Assembly: GCA_024275795.1 (NCBI GenBank)
Contig: JAJRYJ010000013.1
Coordinates: forward strand, 1 to 55,576
Source: Actinomycetes bacterium
GTDB taxonomy: Bacteria > Actinomycetota > Thermoleophilia > BMS3ABIN01
Length of the DNA: 55,576 nt
Direction of reading: 5' to 3'
The position numbers and the translations under genes were made by a program. The notes under the pieces are model-generated. The model searched no databases, was not told the origin of the DNA, and saw only the letters and a program-made list of their open reading frames with translations. The number at the start of each line of letters is the position of its first letter. Positions within the stretch are counted from its first letter, which is position 1. Below, piece after piece: positions 45,542-54,490 of this stretch.

Positions 45542-46694
45542 GCCGATGGTGGTCGCAGCGCTTGGCTTCCTCATCCTCGTCGTGCTCCTGGTGGGACTGC
45601 TGCTTTTCCGCCGGATCATCGTCGGCCGCTTCTACCTTTGGCGCTTTCAGAAGGGCAAACTCTGGGGAAGGCTCCTCAACCGCATGGTTGCGCGGATGGA
45701 CGACCCGCGCCCGGCGGAGCTCGAGGAGCTGACCTTCGCCGGCCGCATCACCCGGGAGCTGCTGCAGGAGGTGCTGCTGGCGAGGATGGACCTGCTGGTT
45801 GGCAGGTCACGCCTGCCGCTGATCAAGGTCTTCAGGGAGACGGGGCTGCAGAACCTTTCCCTGATCGAGCTCAAGAGCAGGGATGTATGGGCAAGGCGCC
45901 GCGCCGCTGATAGCCTCGGCCGGGCCGGGGGCCGGGAAGTGGCGAGGCAGCTGATTGTATCCCTGACAGACCCGGACGAGGATGTGCGCGGGATAGCGGC
46001 GCGCAGCCTGGGCAGGCTGGGCGTGCAGGTGGCCGCCCCCCACATGGTGACGCTGTTCCAGTCGCTGGAGGAGGACTTCTGCCTCGTGATAGCGAACGCG
46101 CTGGTTGACCTGGGGCCGTCGACGCTGCTGCCCCTTACACGGGGGCTGGTCAACGACTCGGAGAAGACCAGGTACTTCTCGGCCCTGGCCATCTCCCGCA
46201 TATGCGAGGAAGGGCGATGCAGGCACGAGGTGATGAAGGCGCTGCCCATGCGCCGGGCCACGGACGTGAAGGCCGTATACCCCACCAGGCTGAACGACCG
46301 CCTGCGGCGTCTGACGCGGGATGAGTCGCCGCGCGTGCGGAGAGCGGCTGTCGAGGCTCAGGCCAGCACCATGGATGTGGGAGCGACGGAGAGGCTGGAA
46401 CAGATACTTGCGGATGATCCGGTCCCCGAGGTCAGGGCGGCGGCGGCGAAGGCCCTGGGAGACATGGAGGCTGTCGAGTCGGCGGAGAGGCTGCTCATGG
46501 CCCTGAATGATCACAGCTGGCAGGTGGCTTACGAGGCATCGCGGGCGCTTGCGGCCATGGGCGCGCCGGAGCTGGAACGGCTGGAACAGCCCGGCCTCAG
46601 GGAGACCAGGGCGCCGGAGTGGCGCGACGAGATCAGGGAACTGGCGCAGGAAGCGAGCTTGCAGCAGGGCAGCCTGATGGGAAGCGAAGCCTGA
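45531..46694 (+). CDS. N-terminal TM anchor plus HEAT-repeat protein
   Basis: ATG 45531 'MLREPMVVAALGFLILVVLLVGLLLFRR'; repeats 'DVWARRRAADSLGRAGGREVARQLIVSLTDPDEDVRGIAARSLGRLG'. Confidence 0.8.
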   Translation: MLREPMVVAALGFLILVVLLVGLLLFRRIIVGRFYLWRFQKGKLWGRLLNRMVARMDDPRPAELEELTFAGRITRELLQEVLLARMDLLVGRSRLPLIKVFRETGLQNLSLIELKSRDVWARRRAADSLGRAGGREVARQLIVSLTDPDEDVRGIAARSLGRLGVQVAAPHMVTLFQSLEEDFCLVIANALVDLGPSTLLPLTRGLVNDSEKTRYFSALAISRICEEGRCRHEVMKALPMRRATDVKAVYPTRLNDRLRRLTRDESPRVRRAAVEAQASTMDVGATERLEQILADDPVPEVRAAAAKALGDMEAVESAERLLMALNDHSWQVAYEASRALAAMGAPELERLEQPGLRETRAPEWRDEIRELAQEASLQQGSLMGSEA

Positions 46695-46699
46695 GGCCC

Positions 46700-48118
46700 A
46701 TGGATGATTTTGTCGACCAGTTGCTGGTGATCGGCCCGGCCCTGATACTGCTCTACTTCTTCGCCATCAACAGCGTCTACTCATTGTTGACGTTCATGTC
46801 CTTCATCGAGGTTCACGACCAGGCGAAGCGCGCCTTCATCGACGACTACGCGTATATGCTGCGCTCAAAGATCGTCCCCGGACTCACGGTCCTCGTGCCC
46901 TGCTATAACGAAGAGGGGATCGTCGTTGACAACGTCCACTCCCTGCTCACCAGCAAGTATCCCAGGATCGAGGTGGTAGTCATCAACGACGGCTCCTCTG
47001 ACGGCACGCTGGAGAAGCTGGTCGGGGAATTCGGCCTGCGGCCGTCCAGGCGGGTCGTCCGCGGCAACATCCAGGCGCAGGCCATCCGCTCCATCTACAC
47101 CAGCCCTGATGATCCGAGGCTGATAGTCGTCGACAAGGAGAACGGCGGCAAGGCCGACAGCCTCAACGTGGGCCTGAATGTCTGTCACATGCCCTACGTG
47201 CTGACCATCGACGCCGATGTGGTGCTGGATGAGGGCGCGCTGCTGAGGATCATGAAGCCGATCCTCGACGACCCGGAGCGGACGGTGGCCGGCGGCGGCA
47301 TCGTGCGCATCGTCAACGAATGCAAGGTCCGGGGAGGCCAGGTGATCCGCCCGAAGTTGCCGCGGCAGCCGCTGGTGCTGTTCCAGATCGTCGAATACAT
47401 GCGCGCCTTCACGGCGGGGCGCGCCGGTTTCGCCAGGCTTGATTCGCTGGTGATCATCTCGGGCGCCTTCGGTGTCTTTTCCGCGGGCGTCCTCAGGAAG
47501 ATCGGCGGCTTCGATCCCGGGACCGTGGGGGAGGACCTGGAGGTGATGATCCGCCTGCATCGCTATATGAGGAAACGGAAACGCGACTACAGGGTCTTTT
47601 ACGCAGCTTTTCCCATCTGCTGGACCGAGGCCCCGGACAGCCTGCGCGTCCTCGGACGCCAGCGCAGGCGCTGGCACCGCGGGCTGTCGGAGGCCCTCTG
47701 GAGACACAGGTCGATGATCTTCAACCCGCGATACGGGCGCATCGGCATGTTCGCCATGCCCGTTTTCTTGCTCTTCGAGTGGTGGGGGCCGCTGCTGGAG
47801 GCCGTGGGATACAGCTTGTTCATATACCTGATAATCTCCGGCAACTTTGATTTCTGGTTCTTCCTGCCGTTCCTGACCATCGCGGTCCTCTGGGGTATCT
47901 TCCTGTCCGTCTCCTCCGTGGCCATGCAGGACATCGAGTTCCGCTGGCTCTCCCGCTGGCGTTCGCTGCAGCGTCTGATAACCTATGCAGTCATGGAGAA
48001 CCTGGGATACAGGCAGCTGACGCTGGTCTGGCGCCTCCAGGGGCTGGTGGGCTGGATATTCGGCCGCCAGAAATGGGGAGCCATGCCGAGAAAGGGGTTT
48101 TCAGACAATGAAGCTTGA
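46700..48118 (+). CDS. Membrane-embedded family 2 glycosyltransferase (processive polysaccharide synthase-like)
   Basis: 'LTVLVPCYNEEGIVVDNVHSLL', 'VVINDGSSDGTL', 'LTIDADVVLDEGAL', 'GRQRRRWHRGL', multiple C-terminal TM. Confidence 0.85.
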   Translation: MDDFVDQLLVIGPALILLYFFAINSVYSLLTFMSFIEVHDQAKRAFIDDYAYMLRSKIVPGLTVLVPCYNEEGIVVDNVHSLLTSKYPRIEVVVINDGSSDGTLEKLVGEFGLRPSRRVVRGNIQAQAIRSIYTSPDDPRLIVVDKENGGKADSLNVGLNVCHMPYVLTIDADVVLDEGALLRIMKPILDDPERTVAGGGIVRIVNECKVRGGQVIRPKLPRQPLVLFQIVEYMRAFTAGRAGFARLDSLVIISGAFGVFSAGVLRKIGGFDPGTVGEDLEVMIRLHRYMRKRKRDYRVFYAAFPICWTEAPDSLRVLGRQRRRWHRGLSEALWRHRSMIFNPRYGRIGMFAMPVFLLFEWWGPLLEAVGYSLFIYLIISGNFDFWFFLPFLTIAVLWGIFLSVSSVAMQDIEFRWLSRWRSLQRLITYAVMENLGYRQLTLVWRLQGLVGWIFGRQKWGAMPRKGFSDNEA

Positions 48119-49136
48119 CATGGGGACAGAATCGGGTGGGGTTACGCCCATGGGAATCAGGATGCCGGTCTTGGTGTTCATCGCCCTGTTTGTGGTGCTG
48201 ACCGTTTTTTCGACGGCCCTGACCGGATGCGGCGACGGTCAGGGGGAGGGATTCGATGCTTCGGCCGCCGCCGGGGCTCCGGCGGCCCCGGTGCGCCTGG
48301 TGTTCATCCATCACTCCGTCGGCGAGGAATGGCTCGCCGACGACGGCGGCGGCCTCGGCGCCGCCCTGGCGGCCAACAACTATTACGTAAGCGATACCAA
48401 TTACGGCTGGGGGCCGGACGGCATCGGCGACACCACCGACATCGGCGACTGGTATACATGGTTCAACGGCCCCGGCAGTGACGTCTACACAGAAGCCCTT
48501 TACGAAGAGAGCGAGCAGAACTCGGATTATACGCGCCTGGAGAACAACCCGGACCCGGGCGGAGAGAACGAGGTCATCGTCTTCAAGTCATGCTTTCCCA
48601 ACTCCGCCCTCGGCGGACAGCCTGACGACGGGGCCGTGGACGGCGGGAACCCCCTGCGGGGCGAGGACAGCAGCTCGGAGTACCTTACCGTCGCCAACGC
48701 CAAGGGCATCTACAACGACCTGCTGGACTATTTCGCTACGCGCCCGGACAAGCTGTTCGTGGTGGTGACGGCGCCGCCTCTCTCCAGCGAGGAGGGTGAC
48801 GCGCAGCAGCTGGCCAACGCCCGCGCTTTCAACACCTGGCTGGTGGAGGAGTGGCTCGCAGAATACCCTCATGACAATGTGGCGGTGTTCGACTTCTTCA
48901 ACGTGCTCACCACCAACGGCGGCGACCGCGAGACCAGCGACGCCGGCCTCGATAGCGGCAACCACCACCGCATGCGCGGTGGATCCGTGGAATATATCAA
49001 TGACCAGGGCGGGGATTTCTCGGCCTACGACCAGTGGGGCGACAGCCACCCCACGGCCGCCGGCAGCCGGAAGGCCACTGAAGAATTCCTGGGGCTGCTC
49101 AACTACTGGTACGGCAGCTGGGTGGAGGAGGGCTAG
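48108..49136 (+). CDS. Secreted lipoprotein with SGNH/GDSL-hydrolase-like features
   Basis: Signal 'VLTVFSTALTGCG' lipobox; 'LVFIHHSVGEEW', 'VFKSCFPNS', C-terminal 'DQWGDSHPTAAGSRKATEEF' suggest SGNH-type catalytic blocks. Start may be ATG 48120 or 48150. Confidence 0.6.
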   Translation: MKLDMGTESGGVTPMGIRMPVLVFIALFVVLTVFSTALTGCGDGQGEGFDASAAAGAPAAPVRLVFIHHSVGEEWLADDGGGLGAALAANNYYVSDTNYGWGPDGIGDTTDIGDWYTWFNGPGSDVYTEALYEESEQNSDYTRLENNPDPGGENEVIVFKSCFPNSALGGQPDDGAVDGGNPLRGEDSSSEYLTVANAKGIYNDLLDYFATRPDKLFVVVTAPPLSSEEGDAQQLANARAFNTWLVEEWLAEYPHDNVAVFDFFNVLTTNGGDRETSDAGLDSGNHHRMRGGSVEYINDQGGDFSAYDQWGDSHPTAAGSRKATEEFLGLLNYWYGSWVEEG

Positions 49137-49193
49137 GCCGCCGGGCTGGAGAGGGGTCGGGCCGCCGGGCGAAAGGAGCCTGGGCCGTCGAGG

Positions 49194-49544
49194 TCAGTCC
49201 TCGTCCATGCCGAAGTTCGACAGATAGCCGCCGCAGCAGTCCTTGAGCCAGCCGCGGTTGACCGAATAGTAGATGGACTGTCCCTCGCGGCGGTCGTTCG
49301 CCAGGCCCGCGTTGCGCAGCACGCCCAGGTGGTGCGACATGGTGGGCTGGGAGATGCCGAAGCGCTCCACCAGTTCGGCCACGCGCATCTCGCCGCCCTC
49401 CTCCAGGGCCAGTAATATCTTCTGGCGCGACTCGTCCGACAGGGCCTTGAAGACGCCTACCAGGGTCTTGTAATCGCAGCCGCAGGCGGTCTGGTTCTCC
49501 GCTTCACCACCATTTTTCCGCTCCCCGTCGTGCACTGGCATCAA
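49194..49544 (-). CDS. ArsR/SmtB-family metalloregulator-like transcription factor
   Basis: 'LVGVFKALSDESRQKILLALEEGGEMRVAELVERFGISQPTMSHHLGVLRNAGLANDRREGQSIYYSVN'; Cys at 'ACGCDYK' and 'KDCCGGY'. Confidence 0.93.
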   Translation of the reverse strand: MMPVHDGERKNGGEAENQTACGCDYKTLVGVFKALSDESRQKILLALEEGGEMRVAELVERFGISQPTMSHHLGVLRNAGLANDRREGQSIYYSVNRGWLKDCCGGYLSNFGMDED

Positions 49545-49587
49545 CTCACACGGTGTATCGAACCATACGGGCGGTCATCAACGAGCC

Positions 49588-49616
49588 AGTATAATGTACA
49601 TATATACATCTGTCAA
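49588..49616 (-). promoter_or_regulatory. Promoter of arsR-family gene with palindromic operator candidate in the spacer
   Basis: Minus strand TTGACA (49616-49611), 17-nt spacer containing ATGTATATATGTACAT, TATACT (49593-49588). Confidence 0.75.
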
Positions 49617-49676
49617 TATAAGAGCGTCCGGCAACAGCCTCGCGTCTGCTCCCTCACGGCGTCACCAGCCACCCCC

Positions 49677-50843
49677 TCACGGCCTCACCAGCCGCCGCCT
49701 GATGGCGTAATAGACGGCTATCCCCGCCAGGAAGGCCCAACCCATGTTCCACATGGCCAGACCGGCCGTGAGCAGCATCACGAACAGGCCGGTGCGCTCC
49801 CGGCCCACCGTGAAGGAGGACCGCGCCAGTTCGATTCCTGCAAACAGCAGGATCACCCCCAGCACCTGGGCCGGGAAGATCGACAGCAGCAGGGCGACGG
49901 ACTCGCTGAAGAACAGGCCCAGCAGCACCAGCAGCGTCCCCAGCATCACCAGGGCGCCGCCTGTGCGGGCGCCGAAGCGCACGTGGCTGGCCAGTCCGCC
50001 GGCGCCGTGGCACATGGGGACGCCGCCGATGAGCGGTGAAAAAAGGTTGATCACGCCCTGGGAGATGGTGACCTTGCGCTCCCGCAGCGGTTTTCCGGGG
50101 AAGATACCGTTGTGCTCCTCCGTGACCGCCAGGATGGCGTTTCCCAGGGTCAGGGGTATCTGGGCCAGCGCCAGGAAGACGGTGCCCTCCAGGATATCCC
50201 TCGTGGTGATATCGCCCAGGGCAAACTGCGGCAGCCGGAAGCCAGCGGAGATATCCGCAAGCTGTGCCGAGAGAGCCGGATCCCGGAGCGCGTTGAGGAC
50301 GCCTACGGTGATACCTAGCGCCAGCAGGGCGAACATGGCCGGCAGCCTGCGGCTGTTCAGCAGCAGCGTCAGCAGCAGCGCCGCCACCGCCAGCAGCGTG
50401 CCCTGCCAGCCGCCCACCAGGGCAGCCTCGGGCTGCACGAACAGCCCCCCCGCCGAACGGTCCCCGAACATCATGCGTGTTCCCAGGAGGGCGAAGCGCA
50501 TGCCAAGGCCGAGGATGATTCCCAGGACGACGGGGCGGGCGACGACACGGGCGATCCGGTCGATGGCGCCGGTGGCTCCGACCACCAGCCAGAAGGCGCC
50601 GGTGAACAGGCCGGCGCCCCAGACCACACCGGGACCGTATGCCAGGGGATTGGCGATGGCGGCGCCGCCGATGGCCTTCATCGGCTGCACCGGCAGCGGC
50701 CTGCGATAGAGGAATCCCGTAAACAGCATGGATATGCCGAAGGCCAGCAGCAGTCCCAGCGGATCGATGCCCACCAGGGTTATGTAACCGATGGAAAATG
50801 GTATCAGGGTGCCGATGTCGCCGAAGGCGCCGGCCCATTCCAT
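49677..50843 (-). CDS. MOT1-like molybdate/sulfate transporter
   Basis: 'EWAGAFGDIGTLIPFSIGYI', 'RRPLPVQPMKAIGGAAIA', 'LFSPLIGGVPMCHGAGGLASH'; ORF extends upstream to 51062 but M at 50843 is the likeliest ATG start. Confidence 0.8.
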   Translation of the reverse strand: MEWAGAFGDIGTLIPFSIGYITLVGIDPLGLLLAFGISMLFTGFLYRRPLPVQPMKAIGGAAIANPLAYGPGVVWGAGLFTGAFWLVVGATGAIDRIARVVARPVVLGIILGLGMRFALLGTRMMFGDRSAGGLFVQPEAALVGGWQGTLLAVAALLLTLLLNSRRLPAMFALLALGITVGVLNALRDPALSAQLADISAGFRLPQFALGDITTRDILEGTVFLALAQIPLTLGNAILAVTEEHNGIFPGKPLRERKVTISQGVINLFSPLIGGVPMCHGAGGLASHVRFGARTGGALVMLGTLLVLLGLFFSESVALLLSIFPAQVLGVILLFAGIELARSSFTVGRERTGLFVMLLTAGLAMWNMGWAFLAGIAVYYAIRRRLVRP

Positions 50844-50973
50844 GCGGTTATAGGCGTTGTGCGGTTCCGAATTACTTATGGGAGCGATTGCCTTTGCTTT
50901 TCTGATATAATATGATGCTCCACACGGGGGCTTCAACCACGGCTCTTGCAGGGCCGCAAACGCTGAATGGCGT

Positions 50974-51897
50974 GTGATTCCGATGGACCTTATCAAACTG
51001 AGGACTTTCTGCTCGATTGCGGAGAAGGGAAACTTCTCGGCGGTGGCCGAGGAGCTCTTCATGTCCCAGTCAGCCGTCAGCCAGCAGATACAGGCGCTGG
51101 AGCGGCGCTACGGCGTGGTGCTTTTCGACCGCGGCAGCAAGGGGGCGACGCTTACGGAGCCGGGCAAGATACTCTTCGACAAGGCCAGGAAGATCCTCGA
51201 GATCGAGGACCAGATCAACCAGGAGCTCGATGAGCTGCGCGGCCTCAAGGGCGGCGAGTTGCACGTGGGCGCCAGCACCACCATCGGCAACTACCTGATG
51301 CCCTTCTACCTGGGGGAGTTCAAGCGGCGCTATCCTGACATCAAGGTCTCGATGATAGTCGAGAACACGCGCATCATCGAGGACCAGCTGCTGGCGGCGG
51401 TTTTCCCGCTTGCCGTGGTGGAGCACGAGGTGCAGAACCCCTCTCTGATCAAGGACCCCATCGAGAAGGACGAGCTGGTGCTGTTTGCGGCCCCGGACCA
51501 CCCCTGGGCAGAGCAGGACTCCATCACCAGGGAGGATCTGATGAAGGAGCCCTTCATCTCCCGCGAACTCGGCTCCGGGACGCGCGAGGTGGTGGAGGAG
51601 AAACTGCAACAGGGGGGTGTCACGGACCTGAACGTCACCATGGAGCTGGGCAACTCGTCGGCCATCACCACGGCCGTCGCCGCCGGGCTCGGCGTCTCCA
51701 TCCTCTCCCGCAGGGTGATACACGCGCAGCTGGAAAGCGGCATGCTCAGGCAGGTGCATATCGAAGACCTGCCGCTTGACCGCGAGTTCTTCCTGATCAC
51801 CGTCGCCGACCATTATCTCTCGCCTGCCTCCGAGCGTTTCCGCGAGATGCTGGTGACGGACGGCAAGGCCGCCAGGCTGCTTCCCAGGCTCTCCTGA
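50974..51897 (+). CDS. LysR-family transcriptional regulator
   Basis: 'MDLIKLRTFCSIAEKGNFSAVAEELFMSQSAVSQQIQALERRYGVVLFDRGSKGATLTEPG'; LysR substrate domain. Likely start ATG 50983. Confidence 0.93.
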   Translation: MIPMDLIKLRTFCSIAEKGNFSAVAEELFMSQSAVSQQIQALERRYGVVLFDRGSKGATLTEPGKILFDKARKILEIEDQINQELDELRGLKGGELHVGASTTIGNYLMPFYLGEFKRRYPDIKVSMIVENTRIIEDQLLAAVFPLAVVEHEVQNPSLIKDPIEKDELVLFAAPDHPWAEQDSITREDLMKEPFISRELGSGTREVVEEKLQQGGVTDLNVTMELGNSSAITTAVAAGLGVSILSRRVIHAQLESGMLRQVHIEDLPLDREFFLITVADHYLSPASERFREMLVTDGKAARLLPRLS

Positions 51898-52110
51898 CGC
51901 CCTGCCGGGGGCCTCTCTCCCGACGGCTCACCGGGGGCCTATTCATTTCTCTAATAAGCATGTCCGCAAGGCTTAATCCAGGCCTTTCTTTATCTTTGGA
52001 CGCCAATCTGATATAAAAATCGACGGTTTTCCAATGTTTTCATGCATCCGGGCTTTTTGGGGGTGCGCAATTCTACCGGGAGTTCCCGTACGAAAGGAGA
52101 GCGATCAGTT

Positions 52111-54195
52111 TTGGAAGATTTTGTCGTTGATAATGCGATAACCATCGCAATAGTCTGCGGCGCGCTGGCACTGGTCTACGGAATCGCACTGATCATGTGG
52201 ATTCTGAAGCTTCCAGCCGGTGACGAGAAGATGCAGGAGATTGCGGGCGCCATCCAGGAGGGCGCCATGGCTTACCTCAACCGCCAGACGCAGGCTGTGG
52301 CCCTCGTCGCGGTGGTGCTGTTCGTGCTTATCGGCTTCGGCCTTGACTGGCCGACAGCCATCGCCTTTGCTATCGGCGCCATCCTCTCAGCGTCAGCGGG
52401 CTGGATCGGCATGATGGTGGCTGTGCGCGCCAACGTGCGTACGGCCGAGGCGGCCAAGGACGGCCTCAAGGGCGGGTTCAACGTCGCCTACCGCGGCGGC
52501 TCCGTGACCGGCCTGCTGGTGGTCGGCCTGGCGCTCCTGGGCGTCTCCGTCTTTTATTTCGTCGACACCAGTGATGACGTGGTCAGGCACCTCATCGGCC
52601 TCGGCTTCGGAGGCAGCCTCATCAGCGTCTTCGCCCGCCTGGGTGGCGGTATCTACACCAAGGCCGCCGACGTCGGCGCCGACCTGGTGGGCAAGGTGGA
52701 GGCGGGTATCCCCGAGGACGATCCCCGCAATCCGGCCGTGATCGCCGACAACGTCGGTGACAACGTCGGTGACTGCGCCGGCATGGCGGCCGATCTGTTC
52801 GAGACCTACGCCGTGACCGCAGTGGCGGTTATGCTCCTGGGCTCGCTGCTCTTCGGCGACGTGCTCAGCGACATCGACCACATCCTCGCCTATCCGCTGC
52901 TCATCGGCGGCGTTTCCATCATCGCTTCCATCGTCGGTTCCTTCTTCGTGCGTATCGGCGGCAGCGGCAACATCATGGGAGCCATGTACAAGGGACTTGT
53001 TGTCAGCGGCATCATCGCAGCTGCCGCTTTCTATCCCGTCACAACCTGGCTGATGAAGGACAACCCCCTGTTTGCCGTCAATGACCTCTACTTATGCGCC
53101 ATCATCGGGCTGCTGGTCACGGGCGCCATCGTCATCATCACCGAGTATTTCACCGCAACCAAGTATAAGCCGGTGAAGCAGATCGCCGAGGCATCGCAGA
53201 CCGGCGCCGGCACCAACATCATCGCCGGTCTTGCCGTGAGCATGAAGTCGACGGCGCTGCCGGTGATCGTCATCGCCGTAGCGATCCTCTGGGCCAACGA
53301 ACTGGCCGGCCTCTACGGCATCGCCGTGGCCGTCATGGCACAGCTGTCCATGACCGGCATCATCGTCGCCATCGACGCATATGGTCCCATTACCGATAAC
53401 GCCGGCGGCATCGCCGAGATGGCGGACCTGCCGGAAGAGGTGCGCAACATCACCGACCCGCTGGATGCGGTCGGCAACACCACCAAGGCCGTCACCAAGG
53501 GATACGCCATCGGCTCGGCGGCCCTGGCGGCGCTGGTGCTGTTCGCGTCCTACACCCAGGACCTGGGGGATGAGCTGGTAAGCGCCGGTGTTATCCTCAA
53601 GCAGGTAGCGGTGGATATGATCTTCACGCTCTCCAGCGCGCCGGTGATCGCTGGCCTGTTCATCGGCGGACTGCTGCCCTTCATCTTCGCCGCTCTCTGC
53701 ATGGAGGCGGTAGGTGCTGCGGGCGGTATGGTCGTCGAGGAAGTGCGGCGCCAGTTCCGTGACATCAAGGGCATCATGGAGGGGACAGGCAGGCCCGAGT
53801 ACGGCACCTGCGTGGACATCGTCACCAAGGCGGCCCTGCGCAAGATGATCCTGCCCGCCCTGATTCCCATAACCGCACCGTTGATCGTCGGCCTTGTGCC
53901 GAGGCTCTGGAGCGATTCCCTGGGCTATGAGATGCTGGGCGGCCTGCTGATCGGCAGTATCATCACCGGCCTCTTCCTGGCCATCTCCATGACCAGCGGC
54001 GGCGGCGCCTGGGATAACGCCAAGAAGCTGATCGAGGACGGCAAATACGGCGGCAAGGGCAGCGACGCCCACGCGGCCGCGGTGACCGGCGACACCGTAG
54101 GTGATCCCTACAAGGACACCGCCGGCCCGGCCATCAACCCGATGATCAAGGTCGTCAACATCGTGGCCCTGCTGATCATCCCGTTCCTGGTCTGA
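52111..54195 (+). CDS. hppA: Membrane-bound H+-translocating pyrophosphatase (K+-independent type by motif)
   Basis: '[47 protein letters not shown]', '[16 protein letters not shown]'. TTG start 52111 with AAAGGAGA upstream; ORF extends to 52042. Confidence 0.95.
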   Translation: MEDFVVDNAITIAIVCGALALVYGIALIMWILKLPAGDEKMQEIAGAIQEGAMAYLNRQTQAVALVAVVLFVLIGFGLDWPTAIAFAIGAILSASAGWIGMMVAVRANVRTAEAAKDGLKGGFNVAYRGGSVTGLLVVGLALLGVSVFYFVDTSDDVVRHLIGLGFGGSLISVFARLGGGIYTKAADVGADLVGKVEAGIPEDDPRNPAVIADNVGDNVGDCAGMAADLFETYAVTAVAVMLLGSLLFGDVLSDIDHILAYPLLIGGVSIIASIVGSFFVRIGGSGNIMGAMYKGLVVSGIIAAAAFYPVTTWLMKDNPLFAVNDLYLCAIIGLLVTGAIVIITEYFTATKYKPVKQIAEASQTGAGTNIIAGLAVSMKSTALPVIVIAVAILWANELAGLYGIAVAVMAQLSMTGIIVAIDAYGPITDNAGGIAEMADLPEEVRNITDPLDAVGNTTKAVTKGYAIGSAALAALVLFASYTQDLGDELVSAGVILKQVAVDMIFTLSSAPVIAGLFIGGLLPFIFAALCMEAVGAAGGMVVEEVRRQFRDIKGIMEGTGRPEYGTCVDIVTKAALRKMILPALIPITAPLIVGLVPRLWSDSLGYEMLGGLLIGSIITGLFLAISMTSGGGAWDNAKKLIEDGKYGGKGSDAHAAAVTGDTVGDPYKDTAGPAINPMIKVVNIVALLIIPFLV

Positions 54196-54255
54196 CCGGA
54201 AACATATACGCGATATGGGGCTGCGCCCAGGGCCCTGTATCCACAAGCGATACAG

Positions 54256-54284
54256 AGGGGCGGGTTTCAAACCCGCCCCTTTTT
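54256..54284 (+). terminator. Intrinsic terminator downstream of hppA
   Basis: AGGGGCGGGTTT-c-AAACCCGCCCCT perfect palindrome followed by T-run. Confidence 0.9.
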
Positions 54285-54313
54285 GCGTAGAATGCAGAGC
54301 CGGGGTATATGCC

Positions 54314-54490
54314 TTGATCAAACACGCTCACAAAGCTGTCAGCCTTATCATCCTGCTGCTGGGCCTGGCGCTGGTCTTCAGGTCGCTGCTGGCCAATGGA
54401 ACCATCGTGCTGTCTACGCATATCGTCGCCGGCATCGCTTTCATCATCTACGGAGCCGTGCGCTTCTACTACCTCAGGGGAGTCGGTTAA
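54314..54490 (+). CDS. Small two-TM protein of unknown function
   Basis: TTG start in ORF 54215..54490 after the terminator: MIKHAHKAVSLIILLLGLALVFRSLLANGTIVLSTHIVAGIAFIIYGAVRFYYLRGVG. Confidence 0.6.
   Translation: MIKHAHKAVSLIILLLGLALVFRSLLANGTIVLSTHIVAGIAFIIYGAVRFYYLRGVG

Noticed and set aside
48115-48160. GGGGACAGAATCGGGTGGGG near the lipoprotein start as another palindromic repeat copy
   Set aside because: No matching inverted arm nearby; it lies in coding sequence; likely coincidence.
49139-49190. GGGCCGCCGGGC-type repeated motif in the convergent spacer as a regulatory repeat
   Set aside because: Short GC-rich similarity only; no stable arrangement or T-run, probably low-complexity.
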